Positions 34,344 to 42,830 of a DNA stretch of 55,743 nucleotides are shown in pieces (positions within the stretch are counted from its first letter, which is position 1; each line of letters starts with the position of its first letter). The position numbers were made by a program, and so were the translations under genes. The notes below the pieces were generated by a model. That model made no database searches. It saw only the letters and a program-made list of their open reading frames with translations, and had not been told where the DNA came from. The stretch is taken from assembly GCA_003249025.1 (NCBI GenBank), contig QBMH01000007.1:1-55743 (forward strand). Reading direction: 5' to 3'. This stretch comes from Leptolyngbya sp. GTDB taxonomy: Bacteria > Cyanobacteriota > Cyanobacteriia > Leptolyngbyales > Leptolyngbyaceae.

Positions 34344-37256
34344 CTAAACTCGCTCCAGACCGTTGACTGTAATGTTTTGAGTACGATGGAATCCCAACAT
34401 ATTACGTTGCGCTTGATGATCAAAAATATTGCGTGAATTTTGGCTGAAGTTATGGGGGCTATAGAGTGGAGGACAATGCCAATAGAGGTCGTAGCCTAGA
34501 GTACTCAGATAATTCACAACAGCGGTATCTAGTGGATCTCCCACCAAGTAGAGGGCGGGCTGACACCGCTGGAGAGTTTGAGTAGCGCCTTTCAGCACAG
34601 GTAGGGTCATGCCCGCAACATCTAATTTGAGTAAGCGACATTGGGCAATACCAAAGCTATCGAGGCTGGCAACTTGCACCTGTTCTTTGGGTGGGGTGTC
34701 CGTTGTGATTGCTTGAGCAGTGGTTGATTGAGCGATCGCGCTTAAGGGCAGAAAGCCAGTCGTTTCTCCCAATGCGATTGGGTAGGTGTGGGTATTGGTG
34801 ATGCTGTTGAGCGCCAGATTTGCACAGAGCATTTGAAACTGCATTCGCACTGGCTCGATCGCGATTACCTTTCCCTGTAAGCCGACTGTTTTGGCAAAAA
34901 ATACGGTATGCGCTCCAATGTCTGTGCCCACTTCCACGACGGTATTGCCAAGATACACCAAGGATTGGAACAGGCTCACCGCGCCCTCAGTCCATTCGCC
35001 GTATAGATCGAGCGATCGCCCAATGCCCAAGTCGCTAACGTTAAACAACATCATGCCGTGGCGACATTGCCTGATGCGGTTGAAGCCAGTCAGAGAAAGT
35101 GTCGAGTGCCGAGGGGAAAGTGGCGAATGTCGAGTGTCAGATGTCGAGTGTCGGGTGTCAAGTGGCGAGTGCCGAGTGCCGAGTGCCGAGTGCCGAGTTT
35201 GGAATTCGCCATTCGTCATATCTCCTACGGAGACGCTACGCGAACGTAATTCGTCATTTCCTATTGGTTCGCCATTCGTCATATCTCCTACGGAGACGCT
35301 ACGCGAACGTAATTCGTCATTTCCTATTGGTTCGCCATTCGTCATATCTCCTACGGAGACGCTACGCGAACGTAATTCGTCATTTCCTATTGGTTCGCCA
35401 TTCGCCATGAGTGCTTGCCGCACCTGCTGCATCACACCGTCCCAATCGGCGGGTTGGTTTTGGCGGAAGAGGCGCATGGTGGGATACCAGGGGTTGTCGT
35501 CGCGATCGGTGAGCCAGCGCCAGTCGGCGATATGGGGCAGCAGGGTCCAGGTGGGTTTGCCCAAGGCTCCGGCGAGATGGGCGACGGCGGTATCTACGGT
35601 GATGATTAGGTCTAGCTGGGCGATCGCGCAGGCGGTATCGGCAAAATCGGTGAGTTGATCTTGCAAATCTTGCAGGCGTGGGGTGTTGTGTAGCAGAGCG
35701 AGATCGGTGGCAGGCTGTTCTTTTTGTAGGCTGTAGAGCGCAATTCCAGGGACTTCTAGCAATGAGAGAAAATGGCTGAGGGAGCAGGAACGCTTGCCAG
35801 AGGTAGAGTTGCTGGGGTTCGTTGCCCAGACGATGCCAATTTTGAGCCGGGTATCTGGCGGCACGTCTAGCCGGATTGTGGACTGGCTAAGCGGTGAGAG
35901 GTAAGGCACGTTGGCAGGAATCGTGTCGGTGGTGGTGCCTAAGATGTAGGGCAGTTCTAGCAGGGGTGCGTGGGTGTGGATGTCGATATTGTCCTTATCG
36001 CGATCGACGCAGCGGCTCACACCGGGAACGGTTGACAGCAATCGTAGCAGTGGTTTTTGGCAGGCAATGATCACCTCGCCGCCCCGTGCTGCCACCATGG
36101 GCGCATAGCGAGCAAACTGAATGGTGTCCCCAAACCCTTGTTCTGCTGTCAGCAAAATCACTTTGCCGTTCAGACTTTCCCCCGTCCAAAGCGCTTGCGT
36201 ATATCGCAGATCAGGACACTGCTTGGTTTTCCAGCGCCAATGATATTCTTCAAAGCCCCGCCGAAATTCGCCAATTTGCAGCAGGATAATGCCCATGTTC
36301 AAGTGAGCATCGGCAAAGTCGGGGCGCAGGCGCACGGCATCTTCAAAGCAGGCGATCGCGTCTTTGAATCGCGCCAGATCCACCAGCACACAGCCGTAGG
36401 TGTTGTGAGCATCGGCATTACTCGGCTGGAGGCGGATAGATTCCTGGCAGTAGGCGATCGCCTCGTTAAATCTGCCCAACTCGCGCATGGTGTTGCCCAA
36501 GTTGATGTAGGCGTTGGCATAACTGGGATTGAAGGCGATCGCTTGCTGAAAGTGGGTTGCCGCGTCCTCCAGCTTGCCCTGCTGCTTCAGCGCAATCCCC
36601 AAATTGTCATGGGCGTTGACATACCCCGGATAAATCGCGATCGCCTGCTGATAATGCTCAATCGCCTCATCTAGCTTATTTTGTTGATACAACGCCACTG
36701 CCAAACTATTGTGAGCGCTGGCGTGGTTCGGCTCTAGCTGCACCGCCTGACGATAGCAGTCGATCGCCGCTTCTGGCTTGCCTTGTCGATAGAATGCCAT
36801 TCCCAGGTTGTGATGAGCGTTGGCATAGTCGGGCTGCACCGCGATCGCCTGTTGATAAAGCGCAATCGCTTCTTGATCTTGTTTTTGTTCATACAGGGCG
36901 ATCGCCAGATTGTAATGAGCCTTGGCGTTGTCAGGCATGAGCGCCAAAGCCTGCCGATGGTGGGCGATCGCCTCCTCCACCTTGCCTAGCTTCAGCAGCA
37001 CCGATCCCAGGTTGCCATGCGCCTCGGCTGAATTGGGCTGGAGCGCCAATACTTGTTCGTAATAATCAATGCTGTCCTGGTTTCTACCCGCTTGATCTGC
37101 CAGTAATGCCAACCAAAACAGCGCTTCTACCTGATGCGGATCGTGCTGGACAATTTGACGATAGACCGCTTCTGCCTCTGTCAGAGTGCCTGCCTGATAG
37201 TGCTGCTGTGCCTGTACCAGTTGCGCTGCGATCGTATCTGACGCGGTTGATGTCAT
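34344..37256 (-). CDS. TPR / GT9-like glycosyltransferase / FkbM methyltransferase fusion with repeat insert
   Basis: A 970-residue multidomain protein. About nine TPR units fill residues 10-340 (for example ALALMPDNAKAHYNLAIALY). A GT9/SPINDLY-like domain follows at about 345-612 (LTAEQGFGDTIQFARYAPMV; LIITVDTAVAHLAGALGKPT; LLPHIADWRWL). A low-complexity insert covers about 616-720 (three identical 21-residue units beginning NGEPIGNDELRSRS, then a TRHS-type Ser/Arg/His stretch). The C-terminal FkbM-type methyltransferase has VVEVGTDIGAHTVFFAKTVG, then a variant of the usual LK-D-V-E-G-M-E motif, read here as LLKLDVAGMT with Ala for Glu. The likely role is glycan modification. The insert falls exactly between two domains, so both may still fold. 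Confidence 0.85.
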   Translation of the reverse strand: MTSTASDTIAAQLVQAQQHYQAGTLTEAEAVYRQIVQHDPHQVEALFWLALLADQAGRNQDSIDYYEQVLALQPNSAEAHGNLGSVLLKLGKVEEAIAHHRQALALMPDNAKAHYNLAIALYEQKQDQEAIALYQQAIAVQPDYANAHHNLGMAFYRQGKPEAAIDCYRQAVQLEPNHASAHNSLAVALYQQNKLDEAIEHYQQAIAIYPGYVNAHDNLGIALKQQGKLEDAATHFQQAIAFNPSYANAYINLGNTMRELGRFNEAIAYCQESIRLQPSNADAHNTYGCVLVDLARFKDAIACFEDAVRLRPDFADAHLNMGIILLQIGEFRRGFEEYHWRWKTKQCPDLRYTQALWTGESLNGKVILLTAEQGFGDTIQFARYAPMVAARGGEVIIACQKPLLRLLSTVPGVSRCVDRDKDNIDIHTHAPLLELPYILGTTTDTIPANVPYLSPLSQSTIRLDVPPDTRLKIGIVWATNPSNSTSGKRSCSLSHFLSLLEVPGIALYSLQKEQPATDLALLHNTPRLQDLQDQLTDFADTACAIAQLDLIITVDTAVAHLAGALGKPTWTLLPHIADWRWLTDRDDNPWYPTMRLFRQNQPADWDGVMQQVRQALMANGEPIGNDELRSRSVSVGDMTNGEPIGNDELRSRSVSVGDMTNGEPIGNDELRSRSVSVGDMTNGEFQTRHSALGTRHSPLDTRHSTSDTRHSPLSPRHSTLSLTGFNRIRQCRHGMMLFNVSDLGIGRSLDLYGEWTEGAVSLFQSLVYLGNTVVEVGTDIGAHTVFFAKTVGLQGKVIAIEPVRMQFQMLCANLALNSITNTHTYPIALGETTGFLPLSAIAQSTTAQAITTDTPPKEQVQVASLDSFGIAQCRLLKLDVAGMTLPVLKGATQTLQRCQPALYLVGDPLDTAVVNYLSTLGYDLYWHCPPLYSPHNFSQNSRNIFDHQAQRNMLGFHRTQNITVNGLERV
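35098..35199. repeat. Heptanucleotide array inside the TPR/FkbM gene
   Basis: Tandem seven-base units, mostly GAGTGCC or GAGTGTC, decay towards the 35098 side. They encode the His/Ser/Thr/Arg-rich stretch between the glycosyltransferase-like and FkbM domains. Confidence 0.75.
35205..35409. repeat. Three identical 63-bp direct repeats inside the TPR/FkbM gene
   Basis: Copies lie at 35205-35267, 35268-35330 and 35331-35393, with a partial fourth start to 35409. Each contains the dyad TCTCCTACGGAGA and the palindromic ACGCTACGCGAACGT region. Because 63 is a multiple of both 3 and 7, every copy keeps the frame and adds 21 residues. The core recurs once upstream of the homoserine dehydrogenase gene at 28211. 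Confidence 0.85.
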
Positions 37257-37327
37257 CTCTTACCCAAGCCAATAACCATTCTTGAATTTTAGAGTTGAAT
37301 TTCCAACACCGCCAAAAGCCTGTTTGA

Positions 37328-38209
37328 TTAAGCGAACAATGACATATTTTCGGCTTTCACGGCAAACTCAGCTTCCAGCGTGGTTCCGGGGGCAAGATGG
37401 ATTAAGCGATCGCCCGTATTCAACGCATTTCTGCCAGCCGTCCAAGGTTCCAGACAGTAGAAATCCTTGCCTTTGACCGTCCAAAACACCAATGTAGAAA
37501 AATCTGGGCTAAAGGTGAAGGTAAGTTTGAGCGCCTTGTTTGGATCAGTGACCACTGCCACATGGCTCGACAGTTCAGTAAACGCCACATCAATTTCGTC
37601 CAGATCAAAGTCAAAGTTTCCGGTGTAAGCCTGAGAGACTTTGGCACGCTGATCATAAAATTCACTGGAGGGAATTTGAAATTGCAAGACAGTCTTATCT
37701 GCCACCGCAAAATAGGGATGGAAGCCCACGGAAAAGGGCATTGGCTCAGTGGAATGATTGGTGAACCGTTGGCTCAAGGTGAGCGTATCGCCCTTTAATG
37801 TGTAAGTGAAGGCAAGCTCAAACTCAAAAGGATAGACGGCAAGGGTTTGGTCATTGCTGTTCAATCCCAGGGTGAGACTGGCTCCGTCAGTAGTTGCCTG
37901 GTTGATCACGCTCCAAGGCAGTTCACGGGCAAAGCCATGCTGCTTGATGGTGTAGGCTTTGCCGTTATGGGTATAGGTGTTATCTACCACATTGCCGCAC
38001 AGGGGAAACAGAATGGGATTGCCGCCCCGGACGGTCAGCGTTGGATCGGTGAAGCGTTCTTGATCTAAGTAGAAAATCTCTTGACCCTTCATTTGCCAGC
38101 TTGTGGCAATGCCGCCGCGCTCTGGCACGATTTCCAACTTTGCCCCGGTTGCCTCATCGGTGAGGATGTAAGTGAGATATTGGCGTTGTTCCGTTGCGAT
38201 CGCGCTCAT
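37328..38209 (-). CDS. Aldose 1-epimerase family protein (YeaD-like)
   Basis: A 293-residue galactose-mutarotase-fold protein that interconverts alpha and beta forms of hexoses or hexose-6-phosphates. ERGGIATSWQMKGQEIFYLD starts the fold. GGNPILFPLCGN with IKQHGFARELPW holds the catalytic His, and PFSVGFHPYFAV is the second His motif. The catalytic Glu region near the end reads FYCLEPWTAGRNALNTGDRL. Length fits the D-hexose-6-phosphate epimerase-like branch. The gene lies 71 bases upstream of the TPR/FkbM gene on the same strand. Confidence 0.9.
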   Translation of the reverse strand: MSAIATEQRQYLTYILTDEATGAKLEIVPERGGIATSWQMKGQEIFYLDQERFTDPTLTVRGGNPILFPLCGNVVDNTYTHNGKAYTIKQHGFARELPWSVINQATTDGASLTLGLNSNDQTLAVYPFEFELAFTYTLKGDTLTLSQRFTNHSTEPMPFSVGFHPYFAVADKTVLQFQIPSSEFYDQRAKVSQAYTGNFDFDLDEIDVAFTELSSHVAVVTDPNKALKLTFTFSPDFSTLVFWTVKGKDFYCLEPWTAGRNALNTGDRLIHLAPGTTLEAEFAVKAENMSLFA

Positions 38210-38274
38210 ACTTGGCTCCTTGCTCCCAAAAACACCTCACTGTAACCTATTTGGATTAATGATCCATTAACGAG

Positions 38275-40569
38275 TTACCACATCATCGGCGCTTTTAAGG
38301 CGACATCTTGCGTGGCAAAATCCTTTTCCGGCTCCTCTACCTTTTTTGTTTCAACGACCGGCGCTTTTTCAACGATCGACGCTTTTTCAACGACCGGCGC
38401 TTTTAAGGCGACCTGCGCTATTTTTACAGCAGACTTGGGATGAATCTGAAAACTAACGGTGTTGAGCTGTGCCGCAGGTAGCTTAGTTGTCTCCACAGGT
38501 TCTCCAGAATTGGGTTGGTTCCCTTGAGGAGATTGCGGATTGTTTTTAACGGGAGTTTGGCTGGGAGAATTGGTGAAGGAGTTGCTGGGGTTCGCAAAGG
38601 GAGGAAGTTGGGGCGCGTTGGGAGCAACCACTGGAGCCTCGGTTTGGACGGCTGGGGGCTGAGTGGCATCGGCTGGGTTGCTTCTGGTTGTCGGCGTGGG
38701 AGGAGCGACTTCTCCATAACCCGGCAGGATGTCGGTATTTGCCGGATCAATGGGTGTCGGAGTGCTGACTGCATCCGGGCTGGGCTGAACGGCTGGACTA
38801 TTGAGCGCTTCTGGAGTAGACGTTTGAGGCGCACTCGTCCCTGCATCAACGGCTGGAACATCCGCCGGTGGGGGCAGGAGGTTGTCAGGTGGTAAGGGTG
38901 TGGGTGCGGCTGCGGGTGCCGAATTGATGGTAGGCAGAGAGGGAGACGTTGGCAGTGTGGCAGGAGCCAGGGCTTCTGGGGTTGCGGTAGTCGCTGGGGT
39001 TTGAGGCGCACGGGCATCGAGTACTATAGGCGATTGCATGGGCTGCTGAAATTTTGCCGATAGCTGAGTTAGGTTTCCAAGAATCGCTGTGGCGCGATCG
39101 CCCTGGGCAACTTTCGGCTGATAGCCCGTCACTTCCACGGGCAAAAACTCCACCTTCATCTGCTTGTCTTTAAGGGACACCTGCATTACGGCTGTATCGT
39201 AATCGGTGCGGGAATTGCCCCCAAAGATGAAATTACCTAGGGAGTAAGCGATCGGGCGACCTTTGTAAATCTCTGCGCCTTGCAGCACATGGGGATGGTG
39301 CCCCACAATCACATCGGCACCTTGATCGATGGTGAAATGTCCCAGCTTCACTTGCCAATCGGCGGGAGTGTCTGCTAATTCCTGTCCCCAGTGGAAGTTC
39401 ACCACCACCCAATCCACCTGATCTCGGATGGCTTTAATATCTTCTGCAATCCGATCTTCTTTAATCGAATTCACGCCTGCTTTGTTTGCCTCTGCGCCAT
39501 ACTCTTCACCCCAATAGGAAAGATAGGCAATCCGTTGACCTTTCACATCAATAATTTTCGGGCGACGCGCTTCGGTCAAATCTTTCCCGGCTCCCATATA
39601 TTGGATTCCGGCGGCATCCAACGTTGCCAGGGTTTCCTTCAATCCATCGGCTTCAAAATCCATCGTGTGATTGTTTGCCAGGTTCACCAGGTCTACTCCA
39701 CCCGTGGTCAGCACTTTAACCGCATCGGGATTGGCTTTGAAGTTAAATTGTTTATCGGGCATGGCAAGGGTTGCTCTGGTCAGGGGGTTTTCCAAATTCA
39801 CCATGGATAAATCTGCCTGCTGATATTCCTTCATGGCGGCAAAAGGACGCTGATAATCCTGACCGATGACTTCTTCAAAGTGATCCGCCAGAGTGACATC
39901 TCCTGCAAACATCAGTGTCACCGTGGGATCTTTGGGATTGGCAACCTGATTGTGCTTTAACACGGGCACGGTTTCTAGGGCAGTCCGAACGGTGTCGGAG
40001 CGGGTAGGAAGGTTGGGGTTGTCCGCTTGAGAAGAAGCAGAGGCATCGGTTTGAGTGACGGGCGCTCGACTGTAGCCCAAAAATCCACCGACCATAATGG
40101 CGGCAACGGCAGGTCCCCCCACGAGTAAGGTGCGCGCTAGGCGGAGGCGTTTTTTACGTCGAGCGGTTTTGTGAATCCGCGATCGCATCTGCTGATGAGG
40201 CTGCGATCGATGGCGATTGGCAGGCGTGACGATCCGCACCGACTGCTTCCAAAGGATTTGTTTGGGTTGATCGGCTAAACGAACCGCAATGTTGGCACCC
40301 CGAATCACTGGAGAATTTAACTGCCACAAGTGATGGCAAACAAATCGCATCAGTTGCTCTTGCCAAGTGCCTGAAGGAGCTTCCTGGTCTGGGATAAAGG
40401 GCAGTTCGATCAGCAGCCGTAGATTGGTGGGATGGCTAGAACCGACTCGCGCCTTAAGCCCATAGGGACGCAGCGATTGATTAAGCCACTGCGCGATCGC
40501 CTGTAAATTTCCGCGCTGAGCGAGTTCCAACACATTTGGCGCGTATCCCAACGTTGCAGACTGAACCAT
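38275..40569 (-). CDS. CapA-family protein with membrane anchor and Pro-rich tail
   Basis: A 764-residue protein. About 140 N-terminal residues (cytoplasmic, basic RIHKTARRKKRLRLAR at the end) precede one transmembrane helix (LLVGGPAVAAIMVGGFLGYS). The CapA/poly-gamma-glutamate synthesis metallophosphoesterase-like domain follows (TVTLMFAGDVTLADHFEEVI; VNLANNHTMDFEADGLKETL; VVNFHWGQE; VGHHPHVLQGAEIYKGRPIA). The last third is Pro/Ala/Thr-rich and disordered. It ends in short repeats APVVEK/ASIVEK and two copies of VALKAP. CapA proteins act in export of anionic polymers or, in some species, as phosphatases; the substrate here is unknown. It is preceded by a TpsB-type gene on the same strand. 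Confidence 0.85.
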   Translation of the reverse strand: MVQSATLGYAPNVLELAQRGNLQAIAQWLNQSLRPYGLKARVGSSHPTNLRLLIELPFIPDQEAPSGTWQEQLMRFVCHHLWQLNSPVIRGANIAVRLADQPKQILWKQSVRIVTPANRHRSQPHQQMRSRIHKTARRKKRLRLARTLLVGGPAVAAIMVGGFLGYSRAPVTQTDASASSQADNPNLPTRSDTVRTALETVPVLKHNQVANPKDPTVTLMFAGDVTLADHFEEVIGQDYQRPFAAMKEYQQADLSMVNLENPLTRATLAMPDKQFNFKANPDAVKVLTTGGVDLVNLANNHTMDFEADGLKETLATLDAAGIQYMGAGKDLTEARRPKIIDVKGQRIAYLSYWGEEYGAEANKAGVNSIKEDRIAEDIKAIRDQVDWVVVNFHWGQELADTPADWQVKLGHFTIDQGADVIVGHHPHVLQGAEIYKGRPIAYSLGNFIFGGNSRTDYDTAVMQVSLKDKQMKVEFLPVEVTGYQPKVAQGDRATAILGNLTQLSAKFQQPMQSPIVLDARAPQTPATTATPEALAPATLPTSPSLPTINSAPAAAPTPLPPDNLLPPPADVPAVDAGTSAPQTSTPEALNSPAVQPSPDAVSTPTPIDPANTDILPGYGEVAPPTPTTRSNPADATQPPAVQTEAPVVAPNAPQLPPFANPSNSFTNSPSQTPVKNNPQSPQGNQPNSGEPVETTKLPAAQLNTVSFQIHPKSAVKIAQVALKAPVVEKASIVEKAPVVETKKVEEPEKDFATQDVALKAPMMW
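38351..38404. repeat. Three 18-bp repeats in the CapA-family gene
   Basis: Copies at 38351, 38369 and 38387 (TCAACGACCGGCGCTTTT and variants) encode EKAPVV-type units. GGCGCTTTTAAGGCGAC also occurs twice, near 38289 and 38396. Confidence 0.7.
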
Positions 40570-40757
40570 ACCCCTTGCCCCTCAAACAATGCCACACAGG
40601 AAAAACCATCTCTTTCTCGAACACAGGAGAAATTGACAACCTATTGATACTCTATATTGACCAATTTCAACCAACTATATTTGGCAAATCCCGCAAAATT
40701 TTTAGAAATTTCCTAGAGACAGCAATCTTCTATCTCGTTCCCCTTGCTTGCCATCGC

Positions 40758-42584
40758 TCAAAACTGGTAGTTGACGCTGAAGTAGAAGCCAGAATCTTGG
40801 ACATCATTGCCGCGATCGCGCAACCGCAGAAATGGCAGGGCGTAATCTAGGCGAAGATTCAAGCCGGGGTAGGGTTGCCATAGGAAACCCAATCCAGCCC
40901 CCGCCAAAAATCGCTGATTGGCTTCAATGTTTGGATTAGAGCTATTGTTCCAGACTTTACCCAGGTCGATGAAGGGTGCAATTTGGGCGATCGGGCTACC
41001 CGCTTCATCTCGCAAAAAGGTAATCCGATCTTCAACCGAGAGCCGGAAGCCGTTATCTCCTGAACGGGCATTTTGCCGAAAGCCGCGCACCGATTGCCCG
41101 CCACCAATCACAAACTGCTGAGACGGCAACAGGGAATCGGGCGTAAGCTGCAAATCGGCTTGAAAAATTACCAGGTGGCTGCTGCCGAAGCGCTGTACCC
41201 GCTGCACCTGTCCCAACCAGCTAAAAAATCGCCCATCGGGGATCGGAAAATCATTGATTGTGGCGTTGAGGATGCCCAAACCGATGCTGAACTGCGATCG
41301 CAATGCCCATGCCCCTACTGGATCACGCTTCACATAATCTTGCCCCAACTTCAGGACTCGTGTGCGGCTATTGCCCTCTTGATCAGGACCAATCCCAAAC
41401 GGAAATGGAATGTCATTAAACAGGAAGGTTTGCCCATTCTGAGACGTAAACCCGATCGATAAGCCTAACTCCTGACGTGGATTGCGAATAATGGGATGCC
41501 GAAAACTAACTTCATATAACTGAGAACTGCCTTGAATATCCAGCGCTTTGAACGCCGGATCAATCACTCGGTTCCAGTTGGGCGCAAACCGAAACTGCAC
41601 CGTGCTGTTTTGGGGCGTGACAGGGATGCGATAGACCAGATCGAGCGTGTCGGCACCCCCCGCCGTCGTGCGATAGTACGTCAGCCCAATATCATCCCCA
41701 TAGCCCGTAATGTTGCGATAGCTGAGGGCACCCCCCAATCGCACCGAACCCACGCTAGGCGGCGAGTAGTTATCCACGCCAATCAAACCACTGAGGGATT
41801 TTGCCTCCATTACCCGCACCACCACCACGCTTTGTCCCAAGTTTGTGCCGGGTCGCAGACTGGCTTCCACATTGGTAAATAGCGGATCGGCTTTGAGCAA
41901 TCGCAGTTGATCTTCTAGGCGATCGCGGTTCAACGGCGTTTGTGAACCTAAGCCAACGCGACTCCGAATATAGGCAGACTTGACCCGCTGATTGCCCTCC
42001 ACATTAATCGCTTCTACCGATCCTTCAATCACGCGGATTTGCACCCTGCCATCGGTCACCGCCTGCTCAACCAATACCGCTCTGGAGGTGATATAGCCGC
42101 GATCGAGATATAGCTGCGTGATGGCATCCGCTGCTTGTTGCAACTCACTCAAGCTCACCGATCGCCCTTCCAAGGGCTGAATAATGGGATTCCAATCTTT
42201 AGGCTTTAAAGCCGTGCTGCCCACTACCTCAATTGTTTTCACTGAAATTTGCACCGCTGGCTGAGTAGGGTCAGTCGGCACAGTCGGCGCAGTCGGTGCT
42301 GGAAGGGTAGGCTGAGTTTGGGGCAGGGGCAGTGGAGTGGGTGCGGGAAGCGGCTGGATCAAGCGATCGCGGTTCGGATCGGGAGTCGTGCGGCTTGGGT
42401 CAGGTAATTGAGTAATCAGAAGCGGTACAGAATTATTAGCGTCAAAAATTTGTTCCGCCAAGGCGATTTTTGGCTGCATTACAACTAAAACAGCTTGAGT
42501 CAAACAACTGATCGCGATCGCACTAGCGCCACAAAAATCAGTTGCTTTAGGAAAACGTCCCCACCCACATCGAAGATATTGCAT
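40758..42584 (-). CDS. ShlB/FhaC/HecB-type two-partner secretion transporter (TpsB)
   Basis: A 608-residue Omp85-superfamily outer-membrane protein that exports or inserts a partner protein. A signal-peptide-like N-terminus is followed by a Pro/Thr-rich linker (residues 70-105). Two POTRA domains start near 115 (KTIEVVGSTALKPKDWNPII) and 190 (VEAINVEGNQRVKSAYIRSR). The barrel carries the conserved loop signature SVRGFRQNARSGDNGFRLSV and ends in a C-terminal aromatic residue (FYFSVNYQF). No large TpsA-type exoprotein lies beside it in this window. It may be an orphan transporter or a cyanobacterial Omp85 paralogue. Confidence 0.9.
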   Translation of the reverse strand: MQYLRCGWGRFPKATDFCGASAIAISCLTQAVLVVMQPKIALAEQIFDANNSVPLLITQLPDPSRTTPDPNRDRLIQPLPAPTPLPLPQTQPTLPAPTAPTVPTDPTQPAVQISVKTIEVVGSTALKPKDWNPIIQPLEGRSVSLSELQQAADAITQLYLDRGYITSRAVLVEQAVTDGRVQIRVIEGSVEAINVEGNQRVKSAYIRSRVGLGSQTPLNRDRLEDQLRLLKADPLFTNVEASLRPGTNLGQSVVVVRVMEAKSLSGLIGVDNYSPPSVGSVRLGGALSYRNITGYGDDIGLTYYRTTAGGADTLDLVYRIPVTPQNSTVQFRFAPNWNRVIDPAFKALDIQGSSQLYEVSFRHPIIRNPRQELGLSIGFTSQNGQTFLFNDIPFPFGIGPDQEGNSRTRVLKLGQDYVKRDPVGAWALRSQFSIGLGILNATINDFPIPDGRFFSWLGQVQRVQRFGSSHLVIFQADLQLTPDSLLPSQQFVIGGGQSVRGFRQNARSGDNGFRLSVEDRITFLRDEAGSPIAQIAPFIDLGKVWNNSSNPNIEANQRFLAGAGLGFLWQPYPGLNLRLDYALPFLRLRDRGNDVQDSGFYFSVNYQF

Positions 42585-42679
42585 CAGAAACAGCCAGACT
42601 GCATCAGTTTACTCCGAGAGAATTTTACTCTCCTTTTCAAATCCTCACGAGAATTGCAATAAACCCGGACAAATCGAGA

Positions 42680-42735
42680 GTGTGGAGTTCGGTGTGTGGA
42701 GTTCGGTGTGTGAAGTTCGGTATGCAGAGTACGGT
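42680..42735. repeat. 14-bp (two-heptad) tandem repeat between divergent genes
   Basis: Four copies of a 14-base unit, GTGTGGAGTTCGGT with variants, start at 42680, 42694, 42708 and 42722. Low-complexity CCCTTCGCCCCTCGCC-like sequence follows near 42800-42825. Confidence 0.75.
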
Positions 42736-42830
42736 GTCTCAGCAGATTATGATGATTGAGACGAATCCCGAAAACTAGCAATCAATTTCTTTTCTACTCG
42801 CCCTTCGCCCCTCGCCAGTCCCCCTTCCCC

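Noticed and set aside
35205-35409. CRISPR array.
   Set aside because: Units are contiguous without spacers, and the repeat is exactly in frame inside a gene.
34820-35658. Long open frames opposite the TPR/FkbM gene.
   Set aside because: They are antisense shadows produced by the biased composition of the repeats and the real gene; no ribosome sites or domains.
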